Of a DNA stretch of 64,000 nt, positions 1 through 8,357 are shown one piece after another (position 1 is the stretch's first letter; each line of letters begins with the position of its first letter). This DNA comes from an uncultured Pelagibacteraceae bacterium (GTDB lineage Bacteria; Pseudomonadota; Alphaproteobacteria; Pelagibacterales; Pelagibacteraceae): assembly GCA_902527215.1 (NCBI GenBank), contig CABZOF010000001.1, positions 478,501 through 542,500 of the forward strand, given 5' to 3'. Position numbers and translations under genes: made by a program. Under the pieces are notes generated by a model, which was not told where the DNA came from, did no database searches, and saw only the letters and a list, made by a program, of their open reading frames with translations.

Positions 1-379
1 TTTGAAGACCATAAATTTTACTTTTAATACTTGGATTTCCATATCTCATAGCGAAATCAACAATTAAATCTTCTTTGCCAACTTGATTAGATAGCTTTTC
101 TGCTTGTTTTTCTGTAAAATATCTTAAAGGAGACATATTTTTATCATTCATCCATATTTCTTTATAGGCTTTCGCTGTTTTAGAGGGTCTAAAAGTAAGT
201 ATAAACAAGTTAAGTATTACCTGCCAAATTAAGGGATTAACTTCAATTACTCGTCTGTCTGATAAGAATTCTTTTAAATATTTTCTGATATCTAACCAAC
301 TCGTAGAATCAGGTGTACCAAGATTAACAATTAAAATACCTGTCTTGCCATAATTAATTTTTGGATGGTCTGGATTCAT
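1..379 (-). CDS. hemH: ferrochelatase, N-terminal part (gene runs off the window)
   Basis: Inserts ferrous iron into protoporphyrin IX, the last step of protohaem synthesis. The 126 residues visible on the minus strand begin with the ferrochelatase N-terminal pattern GILIVNLGTPDS, followed by a YLKEFLSDRRVI stretch and, near the cut, an FAMRYGNPS stretch. All three are family hallmarks. The catalytic histidine and glutamate lie in the missing part. The start ATG (377-379) shares one base with the stop of hemE (TAATG), so the two haem genes are translationally coupled. The C-terminal part lies upstream of position 1, so integrity cannot be judged. Confidence 0.93.
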   Translation of the reverse strand, partial: MNPDHPKINYGKTGILIVNLGTPDSTSWLDIRKYLKEFLSDRRVIEVNPLIWQVILNLFILTFRPSKTAKAYKEIWMNDKNMSPLRYFTEKQAEKLSNQVGKEDLIVDFAMRYGNPSIKSKIYGLQ

Positions 380-1377
380 TAAAAATTTCTTACGATCTTG
401 ATTAGTTCTTCAACCATTTCAATTTTAGTCTCAGGAAGTATTCCATGACCTAAATTAAAAATGTATGGATGATCTTTAAAAATACTAAGATATTTTTCAA
501 CTTCTATTTTAAGAGTTTTTTCATCCGTTAATAATATTTTTGGGTCAAGACCGCCTTGTATTGGTATTTTGATTTCATTAACTATTTTCTTTGGATCAAC
601 ATCGTAATCTATATTTACAGCGTCGGGTTTAACAATTTCACAAAAGTTTTTGTAATCTTTTATACCTCTAGGAAAACAAATAACGGGTACTCCTAGTTTT
701 TTTACATATTCAACAATGTTAAGTGTTGGTATATAAATGTATTCTGGAATTTTATCTTCTAATAATCCAGCCCAGCTATCAAAAATTTGAATGACTTGAA
801 CTCCTGCTTCAACTTGATTTTTTATATGAAGTTTTAAAAATTTTTCTATAATTCCTAGAAGTCTATTAATTAAAAAATCATCTTTAAAAAATTCATTTGA
901 TAAACCTTTTTTAGGGGAAGATTGATTAATCATATAAACAAGAATGGTCCACGGAGCCCCAACGAATCCAATCATATCCCTATTCTTCATTAAAGGGTCT
1001 TTTGATGTTTTTGAGATTGCTTTATAAACTTTATAAACTTTTTCAGTAAAATTTATTTCATCAATGTTTTTTATTTTTTCTAGATCTATATTTCCTAATC
1101 TAGGTCCAAAGTTTTTTTCAAATTCTACATTTTGACCAAGCCCGTAAGGCAACATCAAAATATCTGAAAATATTACAGCTCCATCAAAGCCAAATCTTTT
1201 TATAGGTTGAAGAGTAATTTCTGAGGCTAAATCACTATTTAGGCAAAGTTTTATAAAGTCTTGGTTTTTTTTTCTGACTTCTCTAAATTCTGGAAGATAT
1301 CTTCCTGCCTGCCTCATTAACCATATAGGATTAGATCTAGCATCTTTATTTTTAATACAGTTAGTAATGGGACTCAT
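379..1377 (-). CDS. hemE: uroporphyrinogen decarboxylase
   Basis: Converts uroporphyrinogen III to coproporphyrinogen III by removing four carboxyl groups; cytosolic. The 332-residue protein has the family's usual length. It carries the N-terminal signature PIWLMRQAGRYLPEF (residues 17-31, with the conserved Arg22 and Arg26). It also has DGAVIFSDIL with the catalytic-type Asp72, an IFDSWAG stretch in the middle, and GHGILPETK near the C-terminus. It is first in a leftward hemE-hemH pair with a one-base overlap. Upstream lies the 283-bp gap that separates it from the divergent ppsR gene. That arrangement matches the replication-origin region of Caulobacter and Rickettsia. Confidence 0.96.
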   Translation of the reverse strand: MSPITNCIKNKDARSNPIWLMRQAGRYLPEFREVRKKNQDFIKLCLNSDLASEITLQPIKRFGFDGAVIFSDILMLPYGLGQNVEFEKNFGPRLGNIDLEKIKNIDEINFTEKVYKVYKAISKTSKDPLMKNRDMIGFVGAPWTILVYMINQSSPKKGLSNEFFKDDFLINRLLGIIEKFLKLHIKNQVEAGVQVIQIFDSWAGLLEDKIPEYIYIPTLNIVEYVKKLGVPVICFPRGIKDYKNFCEIVKPDAVNIDYDVDPKKIVNEIKIPIQGGLDPKILLTDEKTLKIEVEKYLSIFKDHPYIFNLGHGILPETKIEMVEELIKIVRNF

Positions 1378-1418
1378 ATAATTTGATATATATTATTTAC
1401 TTTATTAGTATTATGTAT

Positions 1419-1427
1419 TGTGAATAA
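1419..1427 (-). promoter_or_regulatory. DnaA box
   Basis: Reads TTATTCACA on the minus strand, a full match to the DnaA-box consensus TTWTNCACA. It lies 42 bp from the hemE start inside the candidate origin. Confidence 0.5.
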
Positions 1428-1440
1428 CGTAAATTAGTCA

Positions 1441-1449
1441 ATTTCCACA
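1441..1449 (+). promoter_or_regulatory. DnaA-box-like site
   Basis: Reads ATTTCCACA, one mismatch (first base) from TTWTNCACA. It faces the minus-strand box 13 bp away. Confidence 0.4.
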
Positions 1450-1454
1450 CTTAA

Positions 1455-1469
1455 TTAACTGATTATTAA
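1455..1469 (+). promoter_or_regulatory. CtrA-type site TTAA-N7-TTAA
   Basis: Two TTAA half-sites separated by exactly seven bases (ctgatta), the spacing recognised by the alphaproteobacterial response regulator CtrA, which represses the Caulobacter origin. It directly follows the second DnaA-like box. In DNA this AT-rich the pattern can arise by chance, so only the position makes it notable. Confidence 0.35.
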
Positions 1470-1660
1470 CAAATTTTATCTTAAATAAATAAGATAATTT
1501 GGCGATATTTAATAATAATCATATTTTATATACAATTTGAATAACTATAATCAAATTTTATAATTTAGTTAATTTCATAAGAAAAAAACTAGGTTTTAAG
1601 TGATCAAAGAATAAATCTGCATTTTTCTTATTTTACTAATAGTTTATAAACATTTTATAC

Positions 1661-2488
1661 ATGAGAAACTTATACCAAATTTATTTAATATCAGATTCCA
1701 CTGGAGAAACATTGGATAGGATCTTTTTGGCTTTGAAGGCTCAATTTCCTAATTTTGAATATGAAACTAATCATTTTTCTTTTACTCGTACGGAAAGTCA
1801 AACTCTAAGCATTTTAAAACAAGCTAAGAAAGATAAAAATTCTATAATTTTATATACAATAGTAAATAGTAAGCTTGCAAAGTATCTTACAGAAAAAGCT
1901 TATGAAAGAGAAATACCATGTTTTGGTGTTCTTGGAGATTTAATATTAAATTTTTCAAAAGTTCTTAATCAAAAAGCCTCCCATCAACCAAGTGGTCAAC
2001 ACGTTCTAAATGAAGAATACTATGATAGAATTGAAGCTATTCAATTTACTATGAATCATGATGATGGTAATCAAACAGATGATATAGAGAAATCTGATAT
2101 CATTCTTTTAGGGGTAAGCAGAACAAGTAAAACTCCAACAGCAATTTATCTAGCCAATAGAGGTTTTAAAACATCAAATATTCCATTAGTAAATAAAAAC
2201 TCAATTCCTGTAAAAGTTACTAAAAAAAATTTTTTGCCTTGTGTTGTTGGTTTGGTAACTGAAGCTGAGAGACTATATGATTTAAGAAAAAACAGATTAA
2301 ATTCTCTTAAAGAAGATCAAAATAGTGAGTATATAAATATAGATAAAATTAGAGATGAATTAAATAGTTCAAAAAAAATATTCAAAGAAAATAATTGGCC
2401 CACAATAGACGTAACTAGAAAGTCAGTTGAAGAAACTGCAGCATCTGTAATTAAAATTTATGAGATAAAAAACAAAAAAGATGCCTGA
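1661..2488 (+). CDS. ppsR: pyruvate,phosphate dikinase / PEP synthase regulatory protein (DUF299 kinase-pyrophosphorylase)
   Basis: Members of this family switch PEP synthase or pyruvate,phosphate dikinase off by ADP-dependent phosphorylation of a threonine, and on again by Pi-dependent dephosphorylation. The 275-residue protein shows the N-terminal ISDSTGETLD pattern (about residues 10-19). It also has the P-loop-like GVSRTSKTP at residues 151-159, which binds the nucleotide. It is the RP001 homologue of the alphaproteobacterial origin cluster. Its last eight bases overlap maf, starting a tightly packed rightward operon maf-aroE-coaE-dnaQ. Whether the partner is PpsA or PpdK cannot be told from this window. 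Confidence 0.9.
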   Translation: MRNLYQIYLISDSTGETLDRIFLALKAQFPNFEYETNHFSFTRTESQTLSILKQAKKDKNSIILYTIVNSKLAKYLTEKAYEREIPCFGVLGDLILNFSKVLNQKASHQPSGQHVLNEEYYDRIEAIQFTMNHDDGNQTDDIEKSDIILLGVSRTSKTPTAIYLANRGFKTSNIPLVNKNSIPVKVTKKNFLPCVVGLVTEAERLYDLRKNRLNSLKEDQNSEYINIDKIRDELNSSKKIFKENNWPTIDVTRKSVEETAASVIKIYEIKNKKDA

Positions 2489-3065
2489 CATTGTTTTAGC
2501 CTCAAAAAGTAAGGTAAGAAAGGAAATATTAGATAATCATAGTATCAATTGTAATGTTGAGGTTTCAAATGTTGACGAAGACCCAATAAAAGAAAGTTTA
2601 TTAAAAGAAGGAGCTTCACCAGAAATTATTTCTAAAAATCTTGCAGAATTAAAAGCAAATAAAGTAAGTCAAAAAATTAATAATACTTTAGTTTTAGGGG
2701 CAGATAGCGTCATAGATCTGACTGGGGAGTTAATATCAAAACCAGAAAATAGGGAAGAGGCTTTAAATATTTTAAAGAAACTAAATGGAAAAAAACACTC
2801 TTTGATCAGTTCGGTATGTATATCTAAAAATGGATCCATGGTTTGGAACTATACTGATAAAGCTTACTTGACCATGAAGGATTTTTCTGAAAATGAATTA
2901 ATCACTTATCTGAATAAAATAAGTGATGAAGCTTTGTATGCTTACAATGTCTATCAAATTGAGGGAGAAGGAAGAGCTTTATTTTCTAATATTGATGGCG
3001 ATGAAGACACGATAATGGGCTTACCTATTAAAAAAATTAAGGAATATTTAGAACTTCAAAAATGA
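2481..3065 (+). CDS. maf: Maf-like nucleotide pyrophosphatase
   Basis: Maf proteins hydrolyse non-canonical or modified nucleoside triphosphates to monophosphates and are thought to sanitise the pool; some affect septation. The 194-residue protein begins with LASKSKVRKEIL, matching the family's substrate-binding LASxSPRR motif. It carries GADSVI with the catalytic-type Asp75 (usually GADT) and a following KPE. It overlaps ppsR by 8 bp and aroE by 4 bp (ATGA), so it is translated as part of the same operon. It is second in the conserved origin-proximal cluster. The exact nucleotide preference cannot be read from sequence. Confidence 0.9.
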   Translation: MPDIVLASKSKVRKEILDNHSINCNVEVSNVDEDPIKESLLKEGASPEIISKNLAELKANKVSQKINNTLVLGADSVIDLTGELISKPENREEALNILKKLNGKKHSLISSVCISKNGSMVWNYTDKAYLTMKDFSENELITYLNKISDEALYAYNVYQIEGEGRALFSNIDGDEDTIMGLPIKKIKEYLELQK

Positions 3066-3853
3066 AAAAATTTTTAGTAATAGGTAATCCAATTGAACAT
3101 TCTTTATCTCCAAAGTTACATAATTATTGGTTAAAATCTAATAATTTAAAAGCAGTTTACGATAAAAAAAAATTAGATATATCAGAATTAGAAAAATTAA
3201 TTAAAGAAGTAAAAGAAAAAAAAATTGATGGAATTAATGTTACAGTTCCTTTTAAAAATTCTGTGATTCCTTTTTTAGATAAGCTATCCAATGAGGCTCA
3301 AAAAACACAATCTGTAAATACGATATATTTGAAAGATGGAATGGTAATAGGTCATAATACAGATATAGAAGGATTTGAGTTGGCCATTAAACATACAAAT
3401 TATGATATTGATGGAAAAAAAGTATTAATATTAGGTGCAGGAGGTGTTTCCCCATCAATAATTTTGGCTTTAAACAATATGAGTGTAAAAAAAATATTTA
3501 TAAGTAATAGAACTAATAGCAAAGCTGAAAATTTAAAAAAAAACTTTAATGAAATCGAAATTATTAAATGGGGAACAATGCCAGATTTTGATATGATTAT
3601 TAATGCAACTAGTTTGGGTTTGAAAAATGATGAAAATATAATTTTAGATTATTCAAAAATTAGCTCCGAAAAATTCTTTTTTGATGTCATATACAATCCT
3701 TCAGAAACTAATTTTTTGAGATCTGCAAAAAAAAATGGGAATAAAGTAGAAAATGGAAAAAAAATGTTTGTTTATCAAGCTCAAGCTTCCTTTAAAATAT
3801 GGAATAACTTAGAACCCAAAGTAGATGATAAAGTCTTGGAGCTTTTAAATTGA
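3062..3853 (+). CDS. aroE: shikimate dehydrogenase
   Basis: Reduces 3-dehydroshikimate to shikimate with NADPH in aromatic amino-acid synthesis. The 263-residue protein shows the substrate-site motif GNPIEHSLSPKLHN (about residues 8-21), then NVTVPFK with the catalytic-type lysine. The conserved GHNTDIEGF and the nucleotide-binding ILGAGGVSPS follow. The start ATG overlaps the maf stop by four bases, and its stop overlaps the TTG start of coaE, giving a translationally coupled chain. The protein is lysine- and asparagine-rich like its neighbours. Nothing is missing. Confidence 0.95.
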   Translation: MKKFLVIGNPIEHSLSPKLHNYWLKSNNLKAVYDKKKLDISELEKLIKEVKEKKIDGINVTVPFKNSVIPFLDKLSNEAQKTQSVNTIYLKDGMVIGHNTDIEGFELAIKHTNYDIDGKKVLILGAGGVSPSIILALNNMSVKKIFISNRTNSKAENLKKNFNEIEIIKWGTMPDFDMIINATSLGLKNDENIILDYSKISSEKFFFDVIYNPSETNFLRSAKKNGNKVENGKKMFVYQAQASFKIWNNLEPKVDDKVLELLN

Positions 3854-4437
3854 TTAAGGTTGGTATTCTAGGTGATATAGGTTCAGGCAAAAGCTTTGTT
3901 GCAAAACAATTTGGTTACCCTGTTTTTAATGCTGATAAAGAAGTAAGTGATATCTATAGAAATGATAAATCTTGTTATAAAAAAATAAAAAAGAAATTTC
4001 CAAAATTTATCATGTCAAAATCTTTAAAAAAAGATGAGCTTGTAGGTGTGATAAAAGCAAATAAAAAAAATCTGAAAAAAATATCGGATATTGTCCACCC
4101 CATTGTCAGGAAGAGAATGGTCAATTTTTTTAAAAAAAATAAAAGAAAAAAGATGGTAGTTTTAGACATACCATTATTAGTTGAGAACAAATTATTCGAT
4201 AAAAACTTTTATTTAATTTTTGTTCAATCAAATAAAAATGAAATTAAAAAAAGACTTAAAAAAAGACCTTTTTATAATAAAAAAATTATTGATAGCCTTA
4301 GAAAATCGCAAAGATCTTTAGGTTATAAAAAGAAAATATCTGATTATGTTATTAAGAACAATTTTAAACTTCAAAGCTTAAAAAAAAATATTAAAATAAT
4401 AAAAAGAAAAATTTTGAATGAAAGAATTAGTTCTTGA
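3850..4437 (+). CDS. coaE: dephospho-CoA kinase
   Basis: Phosphorylates the 3'-hydroxyl of dephospho-CoA, the final step of coenzyme A synthesis. The 195-residue protein has the P-loop GDIGSGKS at residues 8-15, a FNADKEV motif typical of CoaE, and a VLDIPLL strand in the middle. I take the TTG at 3850 as the start. It overlaps the aroE stop (TTGA), puts the P-loop at the expected distance, and no ATG occurs before the P-loop. The C-terminal half is unusually lysine-rich, which fits AT-driven codon drift. The 3' end overlaps dnaQ by 20 bp. Confidence 0.92.
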   Translation: MIKVGILGDIGSGKSFVAKQFGYPVFNADKEVSDIYRNDKSCYKKIKKKFPKFIMSKSLKKDELVGVIKANKKNLKKISDIVHPIVRKRMVNFFKKNKRKKMVVLDIPLLVENKLFDKNFYLIFVQSNKNEIKKRLKKRPFYNKKIIDSLRKSQRSLGYKKKISDYVIKNNFKLQSLKKNIKIIKRKILNERISS

Positions 4438-5080
4438 TACAGAAACAACAGGGTTGTCGGTAAGAGATGGACATCGAATTGTAGAAATTGGCTGTATAGA
4501 GTTAGATAATCTAGTCCCAACGAAAAATGTATTTCATGTATATTTGAATCCAGAGAGAAAGGTCTCTGAGAAAGCTTTTGAGGTTCACGGTTACACTGAT
4601 GAATTTTTGTCTAATAAACAAAAATTTTCAGAAGTTGTTGAAGATTTTTTATCTTTTATTCAGGATAAAAAAATTATAATTCATAACGCTGAGTTTGATA
4701 TTGGACATTTAAATAATGAATTATCCTTAATTGGACAGCCCAAAATAAGTAATTCAAATATAATTGATACCCTAGAACTTGCTAGAAATAAATTCCCAGG
4801 TTCTGGGATAAGCCTAGATGCATTATGCAAAAGATTTAGAATTGATAATTCTAGAAGGAAAAAGCATACTGCCTTGATTGACTGCGAATTGCTTGCAAAA
4901 GTTTATATTAATCTTATTGATCAAAAAGAGCCTACATTTGATTTATCTGAAAAAAATGTTTCAAAAATTACATTGGATGAAAAACCTGACTACTACAAAA
5001 AAATTATTTTGCCAACTGAAAAGGAACTATCTAATCACACTGAATTTTTAAAAAAAAATTTAAAAAAAAATTATTTCTAA
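4418..5080 (+). CDS. dnaQ: DNA polymerase III epsilon subunit (3'-5' proofreading exonuclease)
   Basis: Supplies proofreading to the replicative polymerase. The 220-residue protein contains the DEDDh exonuclease motifs in order. Exo I is VLDTETTG with Asp7 and Glu9, Exo II is HNAEFDIGHLN, and Exo III is HTALIDCELLAKVY with the His and Asp. It ends with a lysine-rich tail. It starts inside the coaE coding end (20-bp overlap) and closes the rightward ppsR-to-dnaQ operon. Its stop overlaps that of the convergent secB by four bases. The position in the cluster matches other alphaproteobacteria. Confidence 0.94.
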   Translation: MKELVLDTETTGLSVRDGHRIVEIGCIELDNLVPTKNVFHVYLNPERKVSEKAFEVHGYTDEFLSNKQKFSEVVEDFLSFIQDKKIIIHNAEFDIGHLNNELSLIGQPKISNSNIIDTLELARNKFPGSGISLDALCKRFRIDNSRRKKHTALIDCELLAKVYINLIDQKEPTFDLSEKNVSKITLDEKPDYYKKIILPTEKELSNHTEFLKKNLKKNYF

Positions 5081-5499
5081 TTTAGTCTAGCTTTATATAA
5101 TTCCTCAAAATCTATTTTCTTTCCGAACTTTAAGTCAGGTAGACCAGAATTTCTTAGAATTGTTAAAAATTTTTGCTCTAGTTCAGGATAAATTTTTATT
5201 TGTAAATCACATAATACTATTTTTTCAAGTTCATCTTTTTTGATTTTCAAATCTATTATATCAATAACTGAAGCGTACCTTATTTGGAAAAAACCAGTTT
5301 CTTTTTTCTTATTTGGGTTGGTGTAGCTCAACGTAGTTAGAACTTCTATCATTTTTCTTTTTAGAGGTTTTGAATTTATATCAACTTTTACTTGAAACTC
5401 TGGAATTGTGTTTCTAATTGTAAGCAAACTTTCTGGACTTGGTATTTCAACTGATAAATCTTGTATATAATTTATTATAATTTTATATTTATTTTCCAT
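5077..5499 (-). CDS. secB: protein-export chaperone SecB
   Basis: Cytosolic tetrameric chaperone that keeps precursors unfolded and delivers them to SecA. The 140-residue protein has the SecB core: an N-terminal YIQDLSVEIPSPE strand, FQVKVDINSKPL, a GFFQIRYASVI strand, and the C-terminal LRNSGLPDLKFGKKIDFEELY. The last part corresponds to the family's GFPPLxLxPIxFxxLY, with proline and aspartate/glutamate kept but the charged tail shortened. It is leftward, downstream of fxsA (11-bp overlap), and converges on dnaQ. The sequence is quite divergent, but synteny next to dnaQ supports the call. Confidence 0.88.
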   Translation of the reverse strand: MENKYKIIINYIQDLSVEIPSPESLLTIRNTIPEFQVKVDINSKPLKRKMIEVLTTLSYTNPNKKKETGFFQIRYASVIDIIDLKIKKDELEKIVLCDLQIKIYPELEQKFLTILRNSGLPDLKFGKKIDFEELYKARLN

Positions 5500-5917
5500 C
5501 TTTGTCTTCTATATCCTCAAATTCACCTTCAATGTAATCTTTATTTTTATAGTTATTTTTATTTTTTGATGAATATTTTTTTGAATATTTGCTCAATATT
5601 ATTTTTCTAGTTAAGGGTAGAACTAATAAAATTCCTATTATGTCAGTTGCAAACCCTGGAAGAATTAGTAATAACGCTGCAAAAGCAATTGCTGCTCCTG
5701 AAACTATTTCATAAAGTGGTAGTTCATTTTTAACTAATTGAGACATACCTGAACGCAATGTGTTAAATCCCTCATATCTAGCGTACCAAATACCCACAAT
5801 CGCGGTTGTTAAAATTAGTAAAATAGTGTTTAAGGCCCCTATTTCTGATCCAACTTTTATAAATAAATAGATTTCAATTAGAGGTATGCCTAAAATAAGA
5901 AATATTGCTGTGTTCAT
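5489..5917 (-). CDS. fxsA: FxsA family membrane protein
   Basis: FxsA proteins are small cytoplasmic-membrane proteins first known for relieving F-plasmid exclusion of phage T7; their housekeeping role is unclear. The 142-residue protein begins with hydrophobic segments (ILGIPLIEIYLFIKVG, then a second one rich in Ile/Leu). It continues with the family-typical RYEGFNTLRSG stretch and a long hydrophobic pair around the middle (AAIAFAALLLILPGFATDI). The C-terminus is hydrophilic, lysine/asparagine- then acid-rich. It overlaps secB by 11 bp and is divergent from the Tim44-like gene, as in other alphaproteobacteria. Confidence 0.88.
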   Translation of the reverse strand: MNTAIFLILGIPLIEIYLFIKVGSEIGALNTILLILTTAIVGIWYARYEGFNTLRSGMSQLVKNELPLYEIVSGAAIAFAALLLILPGFATDIIGILLVLPLTRKIILSKYSKKYSSKNKNNYKNKDYIEGEFEDIEDKDGK

Positions 5918-5975
5918 TTGTCTATAATGTAAATTGCAGGTTGAAATTAATCAACATAGTAAATATTATTATCAT

Positions 5976-6566
5976 ATGAGTTATAGTTTTGAGTACATTG
6001 ATATAATACTATTAGCAATGATTGCAGGTTTTATTTTCCTAAGATTAAGAGGCATTTTAGGAAAAAAAACGGGTTTTGAAGAAAATATTAATTCAAGTTT
6101 TCCTCATGAGAAGGCCCCTGAAACGAAAAATCCACCAATCTTAAACGCTGATACATTTGACGAAGCTGCAAAAAAAGATTTTTTAAATGGTGCAAAAATT
6201 GCTTATGAAAGTATTATTACTAGTTTTTCAAAAGGTGATTTAAAATCAATAAAAAATCTATTGGCAAAAAGTGTATATGATCAATTTGATGAAGCTATTA
6301 AAGATAAAAAATCTAAAAATATTACCTCTGAAACTACTTTTATTGGTATAAATTCAGCAGAGATAAAAGAGCATAATCAAAATAAAAATATGCTTGAAGT
6401 AACCGTTGAATTTGTAAGTGAAATAATATCTTGTATTAAAGATAAAGATAATAAAGTTGTATCTGGCGACGCTCAGAAAATTAAAAAAGTACTAGATACT
6501 TGGAAATTTACAAAAGATAGTACTTCAAAAAATCCTAACTGGTTAATAGTAGACACCCAAGCTTAG
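5976..6566 (+). CDS. Tim44/TimA-like domain membrane-anchored protein
   Basis: Bacterial Tim44-like proteins are inner-membrane proteins whose C-terminal domain resembles the mitochondrial import motor subunit Tim44; their bacterial role is unsettled. The 196-residue product has one N-terminal membrane segment (about residues 5-22). Then comes a polar linker with FLRLRGILGKKTGFE, and a roughly 125-residue C-terminal domain starting near FLNGAKIAYESIITSF. I chose the ATG at 5976 rather than an in-frame TTG at 5934, because it sits directly before the membrane segment. The gene abuts smr. In many alphaproteobacteria an mltA gene lies between the two; here it is absent. Confidence 0.82.
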   Translation: MSYSFEYIDIILLAMIAGFIFLRLRGILGKKTGFEENINSSFPHEKAPETKNPPILNADTFDEAAKKDFLNGAKIAYESIITSFSKGDLKSIKNLLAKSVYDQFDEAIKDKKSKNITSETTFIGINSAEIKEHNQNKNMLEVTVEFVSEIISCIKDKDNKVVSGDAQKIKKVLDTWKFTKDSTSKNPNWLIVDTQA

Positions 6567-6983
6567 TTGAACAAAAAAATATCAGATAAAGATAAACGAG
6601 ACTGGCAAGAGTTCTTAGATAGTACTGAAAGATTAGAAAATAAAGATCAAAAAATTTCATCAACACCTAAGAGATATATTGAAAGATCTATTGATTTGCA
6701 TGGATATACCTTAGAGGAAGCAAACCACAAAATGACTTCATACATAGAAGAATGTTTCATTAATGGAGTTAACAAAATTAATGTCATTACAGGAAAGGGC
6801 CTAAGATCAAAAAATTTAAATGACCCATATCAATCTAGTAATTTGAGCATATTAAAATACTCAGTACCTAATTTTATTAAAGGTAGTGATCATTTAATGA
6901 ACAAAATTATAAGTATTGATTTTGAGGCTGTTGAAAATCCATCAATTGGAAATTTTGATATTTTTTTAAGAAAAAAAAAGTAA
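6567..6983 (+). CDS. Smr (small MutS-related) domain protein
   Basis: The C-terminal Smr domain is a nuclease or nucleic-acid-binding fold. The 138-residue protein shows the DLHGYTLEEA motif (about residues 43-52) and NVITGKGLRS (about residues 73-82), matching the domain's LDLHG and TGxG signatures. The start is a TTG placed directly after the TAG of the Tim44-like gene, with no spacer, and there is no ATG before the Smr motif. That makes translational coupling likely. It converges on hslU with three bases between them. The specific function of such stand-alone Smr proteins is not established. Confidence 0.85.
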   Translation: MNKKISDKDKRDWQEFLDSTERLENKDQKISSTPKRYIERSIDLHGYTLEEANHKMTSYIEECFINGVNKINVITGKGLRSKNLNDPYQSSNLSILKYSVPNFIKGSDHLMNKIISIDFEAVENPSIGNFDIFLRKKK

Positions 6984-6986
6984 TAT

Positions 6987-8357
6987 TTACAAAATAAACT
7001 TTGAAAGGTCTGCGTCCTTAACAAGTTCACCAATATTTTTCTTGATATAATCTGAATCTATGCTGATCTTTTCACCAGCTCTATCTGTTGCTGTAAAACT
7101 AATTTCATCTAAAACTCTTTCGATAATTGTGTGAAGTCTTCTAGCACCAATATTTTCAACTGTTGTGTTTACTTCACTTGCAATTGTCGCAATAGTATCA
7201 ATTCCATCCTCAGTAAATTCTAAATCAACATTTTCTGTTTTTAGTAGAGCTTTGTATTGTTTAATTAAACTATTGTCTGGCTCTTTTAAAATTCGCTTAA
7301 AATCTTCACTATTCAATGCATCCAGCTCAACTCTGATCGGTAGTCTTCCTTGAAGCTCAGGTAAAAGATCTGATGGCTTTGCTAACTGGAATGCGCCAGA
7401 AGCTATAAATAATATGTGATCTGTTTTAATCGGACCGTATTTTGTACTTACTGTTGTCCCTTCTATTAAAGGAAGTAAGTCTCTTTGAACACCTTCTCTT
7501 GATACATCACCACCAACTCTATCAGTTCTTGCTGAAATTTTATCTATTTCATCTAAAAATACGATTCCATTATTTTCAGTTGTATTTTTTGCTGATTTAA
7601 TAATTTTATCTTGTTCGATTAATTTATCAGCTTCCTCGTTAAGTAATATTTCATGAGATTCTTTTACTGACATTTTCTTCTTCTTAGCTTTTTGACCCAT
7701 AGATTTACCAAGCATGTCTGAAATATTAATCATTCCAACATTTGCGCCCGGCATACCAGGGATTTCAAATGACGGCATTCCTCCACCACTCTCAGTTACA
7801 GCTATCTCAATCTCATTGTCATCTAAATCGCCATCTCTTAATCTTTTTCTAAAACTTTCACGTGTTGCAACGCTTGCTTTATTACCTACAATTGCATCAA
7901 GAACTCTATCTTCTGCTAATTTTTGTGCTTTGGCGTGAACTTCTTTTCTTTTTTTAACTTTTTCCATTGCAATAGCAATTTCTAAAAGGTCTCTAATTAT
8001 TTGTTCAACATCTCTTCCAACATAACCAACTTCAGTAAATCTTGTAGCCTCAACTTTTACAAATGGTGCTTCAGCTAATTTTGATAATCTTCTAGATATT
8101 TCCGTTTTACCAACACCTGTTGGCCCCATCATTAAAATATTTTTTGGAAGAACTTCATCCTTCATATCACCTTCTAAAGCTTGTCTTCTCCATCTATTTC
8201 TTAAAGCAATTGCAACAGCTCTTTTTGCGTTTTTTTGTCCAACAACAAATCTATCTAACTCAGAAACTATTTCTCTTGGAGATAATGAGTTTTGAATATT
8301 ATTCTTTTCTTTTTTTACTTTTGCGTTTGGTAGTGTTGTAACGTTTGATTTTTCCAT
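6987..8357 (-). CDS. hslU: ATP-dependent protease ATPase subunit HslU
   Basis: AAA+ unfoldase that feeds substrates to the HslV peptidase. The 456-residue protein has Walker A GPTGVGKT at residues 78-85 and the I-domain with the pore-region [14 protein letters not shown]. It has Walker [11 protein letters not shown] and a C-terminal tail ending in DLSKFIL, the segment that docks into HslV to activate it. A roughly 25-residue extra N-terminal arm precedes the usual start of homology ([10 protein letters not shown]). It lies one base downstream of hslV with the same orientation, so the pair is cotranscribed. Confidence 0.96.
   Translation of the reverse strand: MEKSNVTTLPNAKVKKEKNNIQNSLSPREIVSELDRFVVGQKNAKRAVAIALRNRWRRQALEGDMKDEVLPKNILMMGPTGVGKTEISRRLSKLAEAPFVKVEATRFTEVGYVGRDVEQIIRDLLEIAIAMEKVKKRKEVHAKAQKLAEDRVLDAIVGNKASVATRESFRKRLRDGDLDDNEIEIAVTESGGGMPSFEIPGMPGANVGMINISDMLGKSMGQKAKKKKMSVKESHEILLNEEADKLIEQDKIIKSAKNTTENNGIVFLDEIDKISARTDRVGGDVSREGVQRDLLPLIEGTTVSTKYGPIKTDHILFIASGAFQLAKPSDLLPELQGRLPIRVELDALNSEDFKRILKEPDNSLIKQYKALLKTENVDLEFTEDGIDTIATIASEVNTTVENIGARRLHTIIERVLDEISFTATDRAGEKISIDSDYIKKNIGELVKDADLSKFIL

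Larger units (their letters stand above)
1378..1660. other. oriC: candidate chromosomal replication origin (oriC) between hemE and ppsR
   Basis: This 283-bp very AT-rich gap separates divergent hemE and ppsR. In Caulobacter crescentus and Rickettsia prowazekii the origin lies between hemE and the RP001 homologue, which is this ppsR (DUF299) family, and maf, aroE, coaE, dnaQ and secB follow as they do here. Seen in the gap: a consensus DnaA box on the minus strand (1419-1427), a one-mismatch box on the plus strand (1441-1449), a CtrA-like TTAA-N7-TTAA (1455-1469), and an 8-bp inverted repeat (1476-1483 with 1490-1497). A weaker box-like TTATAAACA lies at 1644-1652. Promoters for both genes must also lie here. 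The origin call is inference from synteny plus motifs. Confidence 0.6.

Noticed and set aside
3975..4190. Phe/Leu-rich frame opposite coaE
   Set aside because: It is the mirror of the lysine-rich coaE coding strand; no ribosome site or domain.
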